The position numbers and the translations under genes were made by a program. From positions 22,124-41,540 of the forward strand of contig NW_003151796.1 in NCBI RefSeq assembly GCF_000003605.2: a stretch of 19,417 nt of DNA. The letters run 5' to 3'. A model generated the notes under the pieces. That model saw only the letters and a program-made list of their open reading frames with translations. It was not told the DNA's origin and ran no database searches. Shown here in pieces: positions 9,932 through 19,358 of the stretch (its first letter is position 1; each line of letters starts with the position of its first letter). The DNA comes from Saccoglossus kowalevskii (taxonomy: Eukaryota; Hemichordata; Enteropneusta; Harrimaniidae).

Positions 9932-10029
9932 CGCTTTTCAAATTATTCGATTCTTTTTTGATGTTTTTAGTGTATCGTAATCTAGTTGATTATAATTTTA
10001 AAATTTCGAAACATGTCATTGTACTTTCA

Positions 10030-10066
10030 ATTTTATTTTTTTTTAAATATTGTTGAAAAATAAAAT
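10030..10066. repeat. AT-rich inverted repeat, 11-bp arms
   Basis: ATTTTATTTTT (10030-10040) and AAAAATAAAAT (10056-10066) are exact reverse complements separated by 15 bases. In DNA this AT-rich it may be chance. Confidence 0.5.
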
Positions 10067-11105
10067 CGTAGATATTAACATAGTTCTTTTATGTATTTTG
10101 TTTGTGGGATTATAGCATTGTAATACAACGTCACATTGGACTTCGAAAGACCAGTGCATACAATGTATATGCAATCGTAACGAAACACTAAATATAATAA
10201 ATGAATATATCCACGTCAATTACAGACAAATGTAGGTGTTTTAAAATATGCATGTTTTTTTATCTTATCGATTGAATTTTCGTCGTTATATATAATTACA
10301 TATATTTACTTTTAACTGGTACAGTTTTTATTAGTAAATAAATAAATATGCCGTACCGAAAATTCCATTCACCATAACGAACAGTCTTGGTGGAATAGAG
10401 CCGATCTGGATAGGAGATCTGCTGAACCGAGTCAGATATAGATACATAAATAAATAATTAGACTTTGTTTAATCACTATCATTATCCATTGCAAGTCCAC
10501 CGCAAGCCACAATGACATTGTGTCCACCGCACAAAAAAAAACTTCGCTTGTCGTTTGAGATAAGGTAGATAATGTAGAAAATATGATCACCCACTTTGTA
10601 AATATTTTGGATTACCATTAAATTTTGTCTACGGTCTCGAATTATTCTAAGTATTAGTATGTTATAAATATTCCAGTTCCTGGAATAATCAGAACATAGA
10701 AATCAATGACGATGCAACTCATTTCGCAATTTTAATTCCACCAAAATACGACGTACTATTCTACTTAATCTGCCACTTTGTAAACGAACATTTACTTTTC
10801 ACCAATTTTATTTGACTGGAGTGCTCGACTAAGCGCCGTGTTCCTGAAGGCACGATTTTGTGAGTAATCTGGCCCTAAGTCGGACGAGTACAGTATTAAA
10901 CCTGTGTCAAAATGACATTCTCTATAGCGATATGCCGAGATCAGAACGAATTGCGATGTGTCGAGATTGGATCTACGGAATGCTAAAAAGTTATAATTCG
11001 AGAAGGAGCGCGTTACGATAATCTAACTAAAATAAAGCGTATAGATGAACGACTATATGAAGTTTAGACTTGGGCACATTTGGAATCTAAAGCAAGTAAC
11101 TATCG

Positions 11106-11130
11106 TTTTTTTTTTTTTTTTTTTTTTTTT
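11106..11130. repeat. T25 homopolymer tract
   Basis: Twenty-five consecutive T on the plus strand. It could be the A-tail of a minus-strand retroposed sequence lying at 11131 and rightwards, but I found no duplicate of the flank (AGCAAGTAACTATCG) to the right and no recognisable element, so I leave it as a homopolymer. Confidence 0.85.
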
Positions 11131-12628
11131 AGTTTCAAACAGGTTCTATGATATTACCAACGCATAAGCATATACAAAGCACGTTATTATAGTGGCAGCA
11201 GGTGACACGGGTACACTGAATATCACTGTTGAATTTCTTGTTTGCGAGTTTGTAAGCGCGAACTGTACTGAACCCGTGTCTATGTTTGGCATTGCGTGTT
11301 GGGTTTGTGTGACCAACTTGCCATCGATTGAACACAAGCGTCCGTGCGGACCATAACAATGGTCCCCGAAAGCAATACACCAGCCAGCTAAATGAATTTC
11401 GACCAGTTGCTTCACCTTGATAACACACTCACCGAGAAGAGATTTTAACTCGGGACTTACCAACTGCGTGATCGCCGGGCGCGGTCACGTTGGTTTTATG
11501 CCGTGAATTTCCTTGTTATATCCGCCCTCATTAGCTAGTCAAAATGACAACAATACACATATAACACAGAATACAAGAGATAGCAAAACACATCAAATAC
11601 GGACTGGCATTCAATCGAAAATTCTTATTTTCACGAACACTTACTAGTAGGAATATTGATATTTCAAGACTTATAGCTGAGAACACATAGCGTGATTCGT
11701 TGACAGTAGTGTACTCCGCTACTCATGGTTCGTATTACTGAACAATTGAACAACTCATTATATAAATACTGCCCATCAATGAATATTTCTTTGCATTTAA
11801 TATGTTTAAGACTGTTTTATCTACTAGTAATTAAAATCTTCTTACTGAGTATATATGTTGATTAGCTCATGAGTTTTTTATCGTATACATGTGTAAATAA
11901 ATATAAATAAACAAGCTAAACTCGAATAAATAAATTAATAAATATGTTAAATTCCGAGTCAAATTAAGAATCTGTTGATATTAAACAAATATTCACAGTT
12001 CACAATTATTATAAAAGTTGTAACTTACTATTTGCCTATGTAAGAAATGGGATATTAAATTGCTCGTACAATATTTATAGCTTGACAGTTTTCAAATTGA
12101 ATTCATATTTTTTGCACTAAAAATGTTCCCAGAAATATAAATTTTGATTTCTTAGTTATTACCACTTCAAAGTTTGCCATCGTCACTAATCACCGAATAG
12201 TTTTACTTTTTACTATTGTTAACTCTTGATGTGTTGATAATTAATTCAAATGCTAATTTTCTGCTGTGTTTAAAATTGAAATAATTAAAACAGTTTCAAA
12301 CTTAATATTTTACGATTGTTTCAAAGATCAGCAATGATGCGAACGAGGATACATGCTTCACATAAACCACTGAGCCAATGAATACTCCGCGTACTTCAGG
12401 CACATGGACAAACTCTGATGTAATCTCATCATTGAGTAAGCTTTTTTTCCAATTTTCTAATCTTCTCACCGACAACTTGCGCCCTCTATAGACGAAGAAA
12501 ACGCTTGTCATAACTTCACAGCGAAGCAATTTTAACGTGAACTAAATATTTACTTTTTAAAACAAAAACAAAACAAAACCACTAAAACGGCTTAACATCT
12601 GTGAATGTCAATATCATGTTGATATCAT

Positions 12629-12656
12629 TGTCCATATAGGTATACATATATGGACA
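12629..12656. repeat. Perfect 10-bp inverted repeat (hairpin)
   Basis: TGTCCATATA (12629-12638) and TATATGGACA (12647-12656) are exact reverse complements around GGTATACA. Function unknown; it lies inside the Not intron. Confidence 0.8.
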
Positions 12657-13159
12657 TAGCCTGGGAACCTGTAGAAGAATAACGAATTAAAATAAGAAAC
12701 TTCCCACGTGTATGATATGCCTCGGGTATCACGCGTAATTGTATAATAGGCAAACTGTTGAATCTGGACGAAAGCAATACGCTATAGCAAATATCACTTC
12801 CCTGGTTGTCGTGCCGATGGTAACATGTCAGCATATTGATTAATTAAAATTGAGTAAACTTTGGAAATGGATGAAGCTGTCAAAAACGATGAGTGAACCA
12901 CGTGATAAATTGAAAGCCCTCTCGAACCACCAGCCGGTTTCTCTTTCAGTTGGAAACTGGCACTTCCCATCGACAACGATCTGGACAAATAAAATGACTG
13001 GGTAAAAACGGGAGTGTACGTGATTGCAACCACTTTATTAGTAGATGGTGCCATTAGATGATTCTTATTACGTCATCGGACATTACTACTTTCCCTCCAT
13101 GTACCAGAGGTGACCGAGGATATCATGACGTTCCACGATATAAATACGCAAACATTTTC

Positions 13160-13191
13160 ACTGCGTACTAGAAACACTGCGTACTAGAAAC
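13160..13191. repeat. 16-bp perfect tandem duplication
   Basis: ACTGCGTACTAGAAAC occurs twice back to back (13160-13175, 13176-13191) in the Not intron. The exact identity points to a recent slippage or repair event. Confidence 0.9.
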
Positions 13192-14511
13192 ATATTTTTG
13201 ACGGAGTGAACGAGGCGCTGATCTACTGAATATTAATTTATGTTTTTAAAAACAATCGAGTGTAAATTGAGTTAGTTGGGCTGGGTTGTTGGGAAATCAC
13301 TGTTTATCAACGCGCGTCGACTACCGCCTTTCAAAAAAATAAACGTCTTCGTATATATCGGATCTCTCTTTAACCTAACCATAGAAACCATGAATTTGTT
13401 AATGATGGAAAAAAACATACACACGTTTTATACACAAATATTATTTTTAAAGAGCTAACTTTATAAGTGTATAAAATCGAAATTATAATTTAAAGTTTTA
13501 AATGAAAAGAAAACAAAACCAGTCGCTGCAATATCATCCCCGTGATGCGAATAGCGCGGAATTTGTCAGTAAGACGGCTGTTGTCGTAGCGGATATTGCT
13601 TAGTTAAAATTCATAGTATGCGAGTCGATGACAGTAAATAAGTATACGGTTATGCTATGTGTGGTTTTGATGGACACGAGAAATGTAAATGTAAATAGAT
13701 TTACAATTCAGCTTGTCTGTTTTATCATTTTCACTGTCTGTGCCACGCGATCACCAACAAGGCCTAACACCTGTATGAATCCCCACTTTATCGTATTACT
13801 CAACAAACTCGTGTGCTCCTCGAAAAAAAAAACACTACCAATATCGTTAACGAGAAAATTTATTACGCGCCAATTATATTTAATCGATTCTCATAATAAC
13901 AAATAAGTATTCCCAATAATGAATATCGAGCTGTGTGCAAAGCGTGATATTAAATGGTTACAGATTGTATTGAAATGATCAGAAGTTCTACGATGGCTAT
14001 TCAGTTACCGCAATCCCATGCATGAGAGCGCGGTCAACAATTTCCATGTGTTTTCATGTTAACAAAGCAGATTCATTAGGAACGGCGAAATTATGTGTTT
14101 TCGTGTGTATATTTACTTAATGTTGATGGATGTATTTTCAAGTACGTTTATTACGATACGTTGTCCGGTGTCGTTGAGTGTAAAATTGACATCAAAATAA
14201 CGTAATTACGTATTTGTTGCGTCGCCGCGAAATACTGTGTCGGGTTTCTTGTTTTTGAATGTGTCAAATATCCTGTTTTAGTTTTAGTTTTTGTAAGTAT
14301 CGGATTTAGGGTCCACAATCAACATAACCAGAGAGAGAATGCTTGCTGAATGAAAAAGAAGGCTCGTGTTTCAAAAAATGTTTGTGAACCTCCATAATTT
14401 GGGGTTTATATCATATATTCAACATGCCGTATCAAACAACATTAATAAAACTGCATATTTTTGTAATTTCTTAATAAATGTTAAATAAATAAACTATAAA
14501 GTCAATAAATA

Positions 14512-14528
14512 GATAAATAAATAAATAA

Positions 14529-14560
<32 letters not shown>

Positions 14561-14600
14561 ATTAATTAATTAATTAATTAATTAATTAATTAATTAATTA
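14512..14600. repeat. Compound tetranucleotide microsatellite (AAAT)n-(ATTA)n
   Basis: A run of AAAT units passes into about ten ATTA units and ends at 14600, about 345 bases before the homeodomain exon. Single AAAT units also litter 14480-14511. Confidence 0.95.
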
Positions 14601-14944
14601 GGAAATAAATCGGCGTAGTATACCCGAGACGATCGCCTTATTCACTAACGTACATTTTTTCTTTTATGTTTTAGACATAATTTATATAAAAGTATTCAAT
14701 TTTTCGATATTTTCGTATATGACTCACATGCCAGATTTGGTCCCGAAATTATGCCGTTGCATGCTGCACGTCATATGTAAGATATTGTCAAGCAAATTAT
14801 CGGAGGAACTGAACGAACTGGCGACAACGTTCGATCAAAGAGATCATCATTTCCAGAAATTACCTTATCAAGCATTTCATAATATTTTTTCACGGCATTT
14901 CACATAAAGCACAACAAACTAATATATTTTAATTCTTGTTTCAG

Positions 14945-15348
14945 AAAATGTACATGGGAACGAGGACGGAAAGGACACGTGGCCAATATCCAAACCAAAG
15001 CGAGTTAGAACAATTTTCACCCAGGAGCAACTGGAGAAACTTGAAGAAGAATTTGCCAAACAACAGTACATGGTGGGCACCGAAAGATACTATCTCGCTT
15101 CTGAACTCAACCTTACCCAGGCTCAGGTCAAAGTTTGGTTTCAAAACCGTCGTATTAAGTGGAGAAAACAAAACCTCGAAGCTCAACAAGCGAAACTCGC
15201 CGAGTTGAGAGCGGCTGAACCCGACGAACAATCGGACGCGTCCGACGACGACGAAGATATGGTGTCCATTCAAACATTTATAGCCGACCAGAACGACTAC
15301 ACGGATTCGAATCGAGCTCCGAATCAATTCGGGATTGGGCATATTTAA
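14945..15348 (+). CDS. Not: Not homeobox gene, exon 2: complete homeodomain and acidic C-terminus
   Basis: The exon opens with two bases completing codon 143 and ends at TAA 15346-15348, giving residues 143-276. The homeodomain occupies residues 160-219 (14995-15174): R5, F8, L16 and F20 in the arm and helix 1, W48, F49, Q50, N51 and R53 in recognition helix 3 (WFQNRRIKWRKQ). Gln50 predicts TAAT-core binding of the Antp/NK type. The QQYMVGTER stretch and the IKWRKQ tail are the hallmarks of the Not family and separate it from Emx and Vax. After it come an Ala/Gln/Leu-rich, probably helical segment (about 220-233) and an acidic run of Asp/Glu/Ser at 236-247. There is no intron inside the homeodomain. 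Known members act in axial and notochord patterning in vertebrates; here the role is inferred only from family. Confidence 0.95.
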
Positions 15349-16055
15349 AACGTCAACGTTGAAGATAACTGGGTTAATCTGTTTATATTTTTACAATATT
15401 ATTATTTTTAACAATGCTGAATATCATATTTTACGATAAATACGAGATGACAGTATTCGGCAACTGATTATAAGTCATTTTCCTAAATTAGTTGCATGAT
15501 AAAATTGTCGTGTGTAATTGTCAAATATTTGAACGCTCGTTCTTATTTTGTGAAAAATATTTTCTGATCGAATGTTTTATTTTCAATTTGATATAGAAAA
15601 CGCATTGCTTGATAAATTTCAGGTTGTTCCAAGCTAACGAATTGTCTTTTAAAATCCCGATTTGAGTTGAACTGACGTACCCACTCAGAAGTAATATGAC
15701 AACTTGAATAATCTCTTCGATTTTCCGGATAAGAGTATAACATTTTCTAAGAAGTACTAAGAACTAAAATTACATAAAATAACAATTGTCTTACGTGGAC
15801 TACTTAAACTACAGACGTATGATCCTGTTCAACTTCCCTGGCCGTGATGTTGTTATGAAGATACGGTGCAAACATTTCACTCCACAACTTTTAAATACTA
15901 GTACACACAGATTTGTTAATTTTGCCTCTGGACTATCTCGAGAATATAATAATACAACTATGCGAGGAAATCCAACTATTAGAAAAGCGTGGTAAAATGA
16001 AGCACACTCACTGTCCGAAAACTAAACTGCCTGTCCAAAAATAGCCTGACATGTA
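15349..16055 (+). other. 3' flank / probable 3' UTR of Not
   Basis: AT-rich and without a supported gene. No canonical AATAAA lies in the first 700 bases after the stop; the first I see is AATAAA at 16300-16305, about 950 bases downstream, so the true cleavage site is uncertain. The 66-codon minus-strand frame at 15543-15743 is protein-like in composition but has no domain or splice support, so it is not called. Confidence 0.45.
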
Positions 16056-16146
16056 CGCGTGAGTGGCGCCCTCGCCGACCGAACGGCATCAGACCCCTCT
16101 AATTGTGTGTTTGGTTTGGAGCACCGCGGAGGGCGCAACTCACGCG
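16056..16146. repeat. Short inverted repeat, 18-bp arms, GC-rich
   Basis: CGCGTGAGTGGCGCCCTC (16056-16073) pairs with the complement of 16129-16146 with one mismatch in 18 and a 55-base spacer. Both arms contain GCGCCCTC. It may be the remains of a small palindromic transposable element or a pair of divergent protein-binding sites. Confidence 0.75.
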
Positions 16147-17258
16147 ACCTTGCGAAGCTTTCAATGCAATGCAGCGAATATATCAAATTGAAAGACGAGT
16201 CACTTACAAACCTGACAGGTTTCAGGTTATTTGGACGGTATTGAATAATATATCATTTATATCTGATTTGTACTTAAAGGCCGGTGGCCTATGTACTTAA
16301 ATAAACTTTATTTATTATTATTATTAGTACAAATTAGCATTTTCGAAAACTGGCATTGTCAGAGTACTCGTTGACTCAGTATCATGGTCACGCCTTCATG
16401 TCAGTGTCCGATCCAGGGTGGAACCGATAAATATTCAGTTTATTTGTGTCTGTCTTTTGTACTACTAAATACATTTGTAACTTAGCTTCATGCCAAAATA
16501 AAGTCGCTAATGACAATATTCGTCTGCCGATTGTACGTGTCAGTTTCTATACAGTGGGTTATATTACCAGCGATAAAAAGATGAACCAATTATTTCCTTT
16601 CCTAGACGTTGCGCCCTCTGGCGACAAAGCGTCGCTGTGGCGTAAATGAGTGCGCTGAACCACAGTCCCTATTCATGATATAAAAATTAGTTTTTGTCTC
16701 AGTTTTGTCTTCGTTTATTTTTTTAAATTGCCAGTTAAAGTTTCATAAAATTCCTGTGTCAAAGAGTTGTTTGACACGTTTACCCTTCAATATACGGAAA
16801 TTGATTGACAGCATTGTATTCCTATCCCAGATGGGGGTGGTTCTTAGTCTGTCTTAGATATGTTGTTTATAATATTATTTTTACATAAAAGGTTTATTTC
16901 AGGTGCAAACCAATATTCGCCTTCTCAAAACCTCAGACCGCGATTTTATTAGTGGTCTGAGTCCAAACCACTCAGGCTGAACAGCTTGACTTTGCATATA
17001 CCTTGGATGGCAGATAATTCAGATTATGCAAATTACTGTATGGTTATGTCATCACGTACATGTCATAAAATTAGTATCGAAACTAAAAATACATTCACTG
17101 GTTTCAAATTATTAGTTAAGCTTGTCAGACTACATCTATCATCACATTGTTGACTAATGCTAAAACGGTTAATCGTAGAGACTTTGACACGAAATATCTG
17201 TCGCTGTTCTATGGGCCAAATAATTAATTGTCAAAACAAGTTTTTAGTGTGTTCAATT
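16147..17258. other. Noncoding stretch, nothing gene-like
   Basis: Contains a small AGGCC-GGT-GGCCT palindrome near 16278-16290, AATAAA at 16300-16305, a short TTATTATTATTA run, and a GCGCCCTCTGGCGA motif at 16611-16624. Open frames at 16103-16300 and 16446-16649 show no domain. Confidence 0.5.
16611..16624 (+). promoter_or_regulatory. CTCF-like core motif
   Basis: GCGCCCTCTGGCGA closely resembles the known bilaterian CTCF core (GCGCCCYCTNGTGG). It is the best of six similar sites in the window (see findings). Binding is inference. Confidence 0.3.
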
Positions 17259-17287
17259 ATGGAGGTATATACAGTTTATACCTCCAT
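17259..17287. repeat. Perfect 11-bp inverted repeat (hairpin)
   Basis: ATGGAGGTATA (17259-17269) and TATACCTCCAT (17277-17287) are exact reverse complements around TACAGTT. The stem is too short for a microRNA precursor. Confidence 0.85.
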
Positions 17288-17506
17288 GGTTCTGTTGAAG
17301 CTGGCAATTTTTTTGAATATCATTTTCTGAACAAATTGGTGGCAATGAACAGAACAAGTTCACATATTACTGACTACAATTCGCTAATTAATTAGATACG
17401 TACATGATTGATACGTTGGTTTGTTGCAAAGGAATGATTGATAATCTCTCTTCTCAATACGAGAAAAAAGAGCCAGAGATGCCATGTCATTACACCTGTG
17501 GAGTAA

Positions 17507-17578
17507 TGCCGAGACCAGGATTCGAACCTGGGTTATTGCGGCCACAACGCAATGTCCTAACCACTAGACGATCACGGC
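17507..17578 (-). tRNA. tRNA-His, anticodon GTG (possibly a slightly degraded copy)
   Basis: Read on the minus strand it folds as a full cloverleaf: acceptor GCCGTGA/TCTCGGC with a single U5-U68 mismatch, D arm GTCT/GGAC (one wobble), anticodon stem TTGCG/CGCAA perfect around TTGTGGC, T stem CCAGG/CCTGG perfect around TTCGAAT, discriminator A73. The anticodon bases are at 17543-17545. No CCA is encoded and position -1 is C, as expected for a eukaryotic tRNA-His whose G-1 is added after transcription. A T6 run on the minus strand (17469-17464) about 38 bases downstream could terminate Pol III. There is no intron. The acceptor mismatch leaves open that this is a pseudogene or part of a tRNA-derived SINE. 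Confidence 0.85.
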
Positions 17579-17839
17579 GAGCTAAATGCTCTGACTGCTT
17601 GCAGTCGGATAATAATGAGTATTCGAAGAATTTCTGATCCGAAACTTGCTCAGGGTATATTAATTATTTATACAGATACTTGGTGGAAATGAGGGTAATC
17701 TAATATTTGTGTTAACGTCATTTATAAATGAACACTACGCGACCGTAAAACCACATGCTTGGTTCAAAACCTTGAGGGCGCTAAAGGCAATATGGCGGAG
17801 CCCAGGATTTCACAGGTTGTATAAGACCCGGAAGTTTCT
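17579..17839. other. Noncoding spacer between the tRNA and the inverted repeat
   Basis: Nothing gene-like. GAGGGCGCTA at 17774-17783 is another copy of the recurring GCGCCCTC motif, and ATATGGCGGAGCCC follows at about 17790. Confidence 0.5.
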
Positions 17840-17938
17840 AGCCCAGAGTCCAGTTCTGTAGGTTGGTCTCCTACCGCTATTCGTTCGGCCCACAGTCCTG
17901 TGAAGTCGTATAGACCGGGGATTTGACACACAACTACA
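17840..17938 (-). repeat. Inverted repeat pair, left copy (minus orientation)
   Basis: The reverse complement of this stretch aligns with 18304-18398 at about 80% identity by eye, including CAGGACTGTGGG, ACCAACCTACAG and AATCCCCG; the right copy carries a 4-base insertion (GTCT). Weaker similarity continues inwards to about 17965 (CTGCAAA...CCGCCATAAAT). The family is not recognised. Confidence 0.85.
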
Positions 17939-18303
17939 CATTTATGGCGGAGAGCTTTTTTGCAGTTTTCATGATTGTAATCAGCCAAAAAGGTATATTG
18001 ACCAGTGTAGCAATCATAAATACCTTTTGTGGCCGAAACATATACCTACAGTATTGGGATGTTGACGAAAACTAGTTTTATGCAACGAAACGACGTTTGT
18101 TTATAGATACGTGAAGAACAAGATGGCGGCGTATATTTTCTGTTGACGTTGGAAAATGTCGATTTGATCGACCCTAGTGGGGAATCTTCTGTAATTTCGC
18201 TTCCAGTTAAGGTATTTTGGATAGTTAGACGTACCGACCTGCTTATTTTTTTAGCTGCAAAGCTGAATGCCTCCTAAATCGCCCGATGCAGCCCTACACA
18301 TAG
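17939..18303. other. Spacer between the inverted copies
   Basis: 365 bases without a supported gene. It holds AAGATGGCGGCGTA near 18119-18132, a YY1-like ATGGCGGC string. The frame from that ATG stops after six codons. Confidence 0.5.
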
Positions 18304-18398
18304 TGTCGAATCCCCGTTCTTTACGACTTCAGTCTCAGGACTGTGGGGGCCGGATGGTCAGCAGTAGGAGGCCAACCTACAGGACTGTACTCAGGGCT
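18304..18398 (+). repeat. Inverted repeat pair, right copy (plus orientation)
   Basis: Partner of 17840-17938 in opposite orientation. Together they would be the arms of a roughly 560-bp foldback-like unit, or two independent insertions of the same short family. No clear flanking duplication was found outside either arm. Confidence 0.85.
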
Positions 18399-19196
18399 TG
18401 GTACTAGTAGTTTTAAGCAAAGACAATCTCTTTCTAATGTCTTTGTTTTAAATCAAGGAGAGACAACATCCTGAAAGGAGTGCATGGTTAAATTGGAATA
18501 TATAGTTCACAGAGCGTTTGTCAAGCTGTTGGCGGGGTCAATCACTATGTCAAGTGACATGGCATGTCAAGTAAAAGGCTTCTACCACATTATTTTTCAT
18601 TCTCTTCGTCTGTTGTTGTTTTTTCAGTTTAAAAAATATGGGCTCGCTGGAGCCTTCATCCTTTGTCTATTTCTTACACAAGATATCAGCCGATACCCCC
18701 CCCTCCACCCGCCCATAGGAACTGCGTACAGTTGATTATAGTTTCTGTGCTCCCTGTGCTGCTACTTGTATAGTAGTAGTACACAGATGAAAACAATGGA
18801 GGGACTGTGGTAGAACGTGCGTAAATCACGGGTTTTGCCAGGATAGCTTCTACGAACAACACTGTTATAACCACGAAATACCTGTACTAAGTACATGAAA
18901 TATGATACACTTCCCGAACGAGAATTCAAAATTGCGACACGAAGTGTCTGACCACAAAGAAAAATGAACAAAAAGCAGAAAAATAATCTGCATTTGGGGG
19001 CGCTATACACATTCGATCATGAGATCAATGCTTGTTGATCATTTTATCAACGGTATTTTTCATATGCATTGACAATATTCAATGTCAAAGTTAATGTGAC
19101 ATTTCGACTCTTTGCAATTGAACGCTGACTTACACATATTGGAGAATTGAATTAGAACTATCCTCGGGGGCGGAGCTACGTCACAGACGTTCCACG
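18399..19196. other. Noncoding stretch near the right edge
   Basis: Mostly unremarkable. GGGGGCGCTA at 18996-19005 is a further CTCF-like core. The frames at 18484-18735 (plus) and 18686-19010 (minus) overlap in opposite directions and carry no domain. Confidence 0.5.
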
Positions 19197-19358
19197 TTGC
19201 TAAGACGCGCACCACTGTACATGCATTTCTATGGGCTCTTTTCGCGCTGCTGTGGAACGCCGGTAGAGCCGGTGAAAATTCGAGAAAACAACACAAACTC
19301 AACTTTGAAGTAATCCTGAACAACCAAATTTAAATATGTTACACACGTAGGGCTAATC
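19197..19358. repeat. Dispersed repeat, copy B (uninterrupted)
   Basis: Same orientation and order of blocks as 7028-7395 but without the 200-bp insert: ATGCATTTCTATGGGC, then CACAAACTCAACTTTGAAGT, then CACACGTAGGGCTAAT. It supplies the approximate empty site for the MITE-like element in copy A. Confidence 0.75.

Larger units (their letters stand above)
9489..14944 (+). other. Not: Intron of Not (5456 bp, phase 1)
   Basis: Donor GTATGT at 9489 and acceptor TTAATTCTTGTTTCAG ending at 14944; a branch-like CTAAT at 14919-14923 puts its A about 22 bases before the splice. Joining 9488 to 14945 makes codon G|AA (Glu) and keeps one open frame. The intron is very AT-rich. It holds dinucleotide and tetranucleotide microsatellites, a T25 tract, a 16-bp tandem duplication and a 10-bp perfect hairpin. 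Open frames in it (11135-11463 minus, 12302-12529 minus, 12625-13054 minus, 13628-13906 plus, 14719-14907 plus) have no recognisable domain and I do not call them genes. Confidence 0.8.

Noticed and set aside
11135-11463. Overlapping minus-strand frames of 97 and 105 codons beside the T25 tract, considered as a retroposed gene
   Set aside because: No domain recognised, no target-site duplication found around the T25 tract, and the two frames overlap in different phases.
14675-14776. Possible 102-bp cassette exon in the Not intron, between a good TTTTAG acceptor and a GTAAGA donor
   Set aside because: Its length is a multiple of three and the phase fits, but inclusion would make T|AA, a stop, exactly at the junction with the homeodomain exon. 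The direct exon 1 to exon 2 join is open, so I treat this as chance (or at most a poison exon).
15543-15743. 66-codon minus-strand frame in the 3' flank of Not with balanced composition
   Set aside because: No homologue or domain recognised and no splice or promoter context; length is within chance for this DNA.
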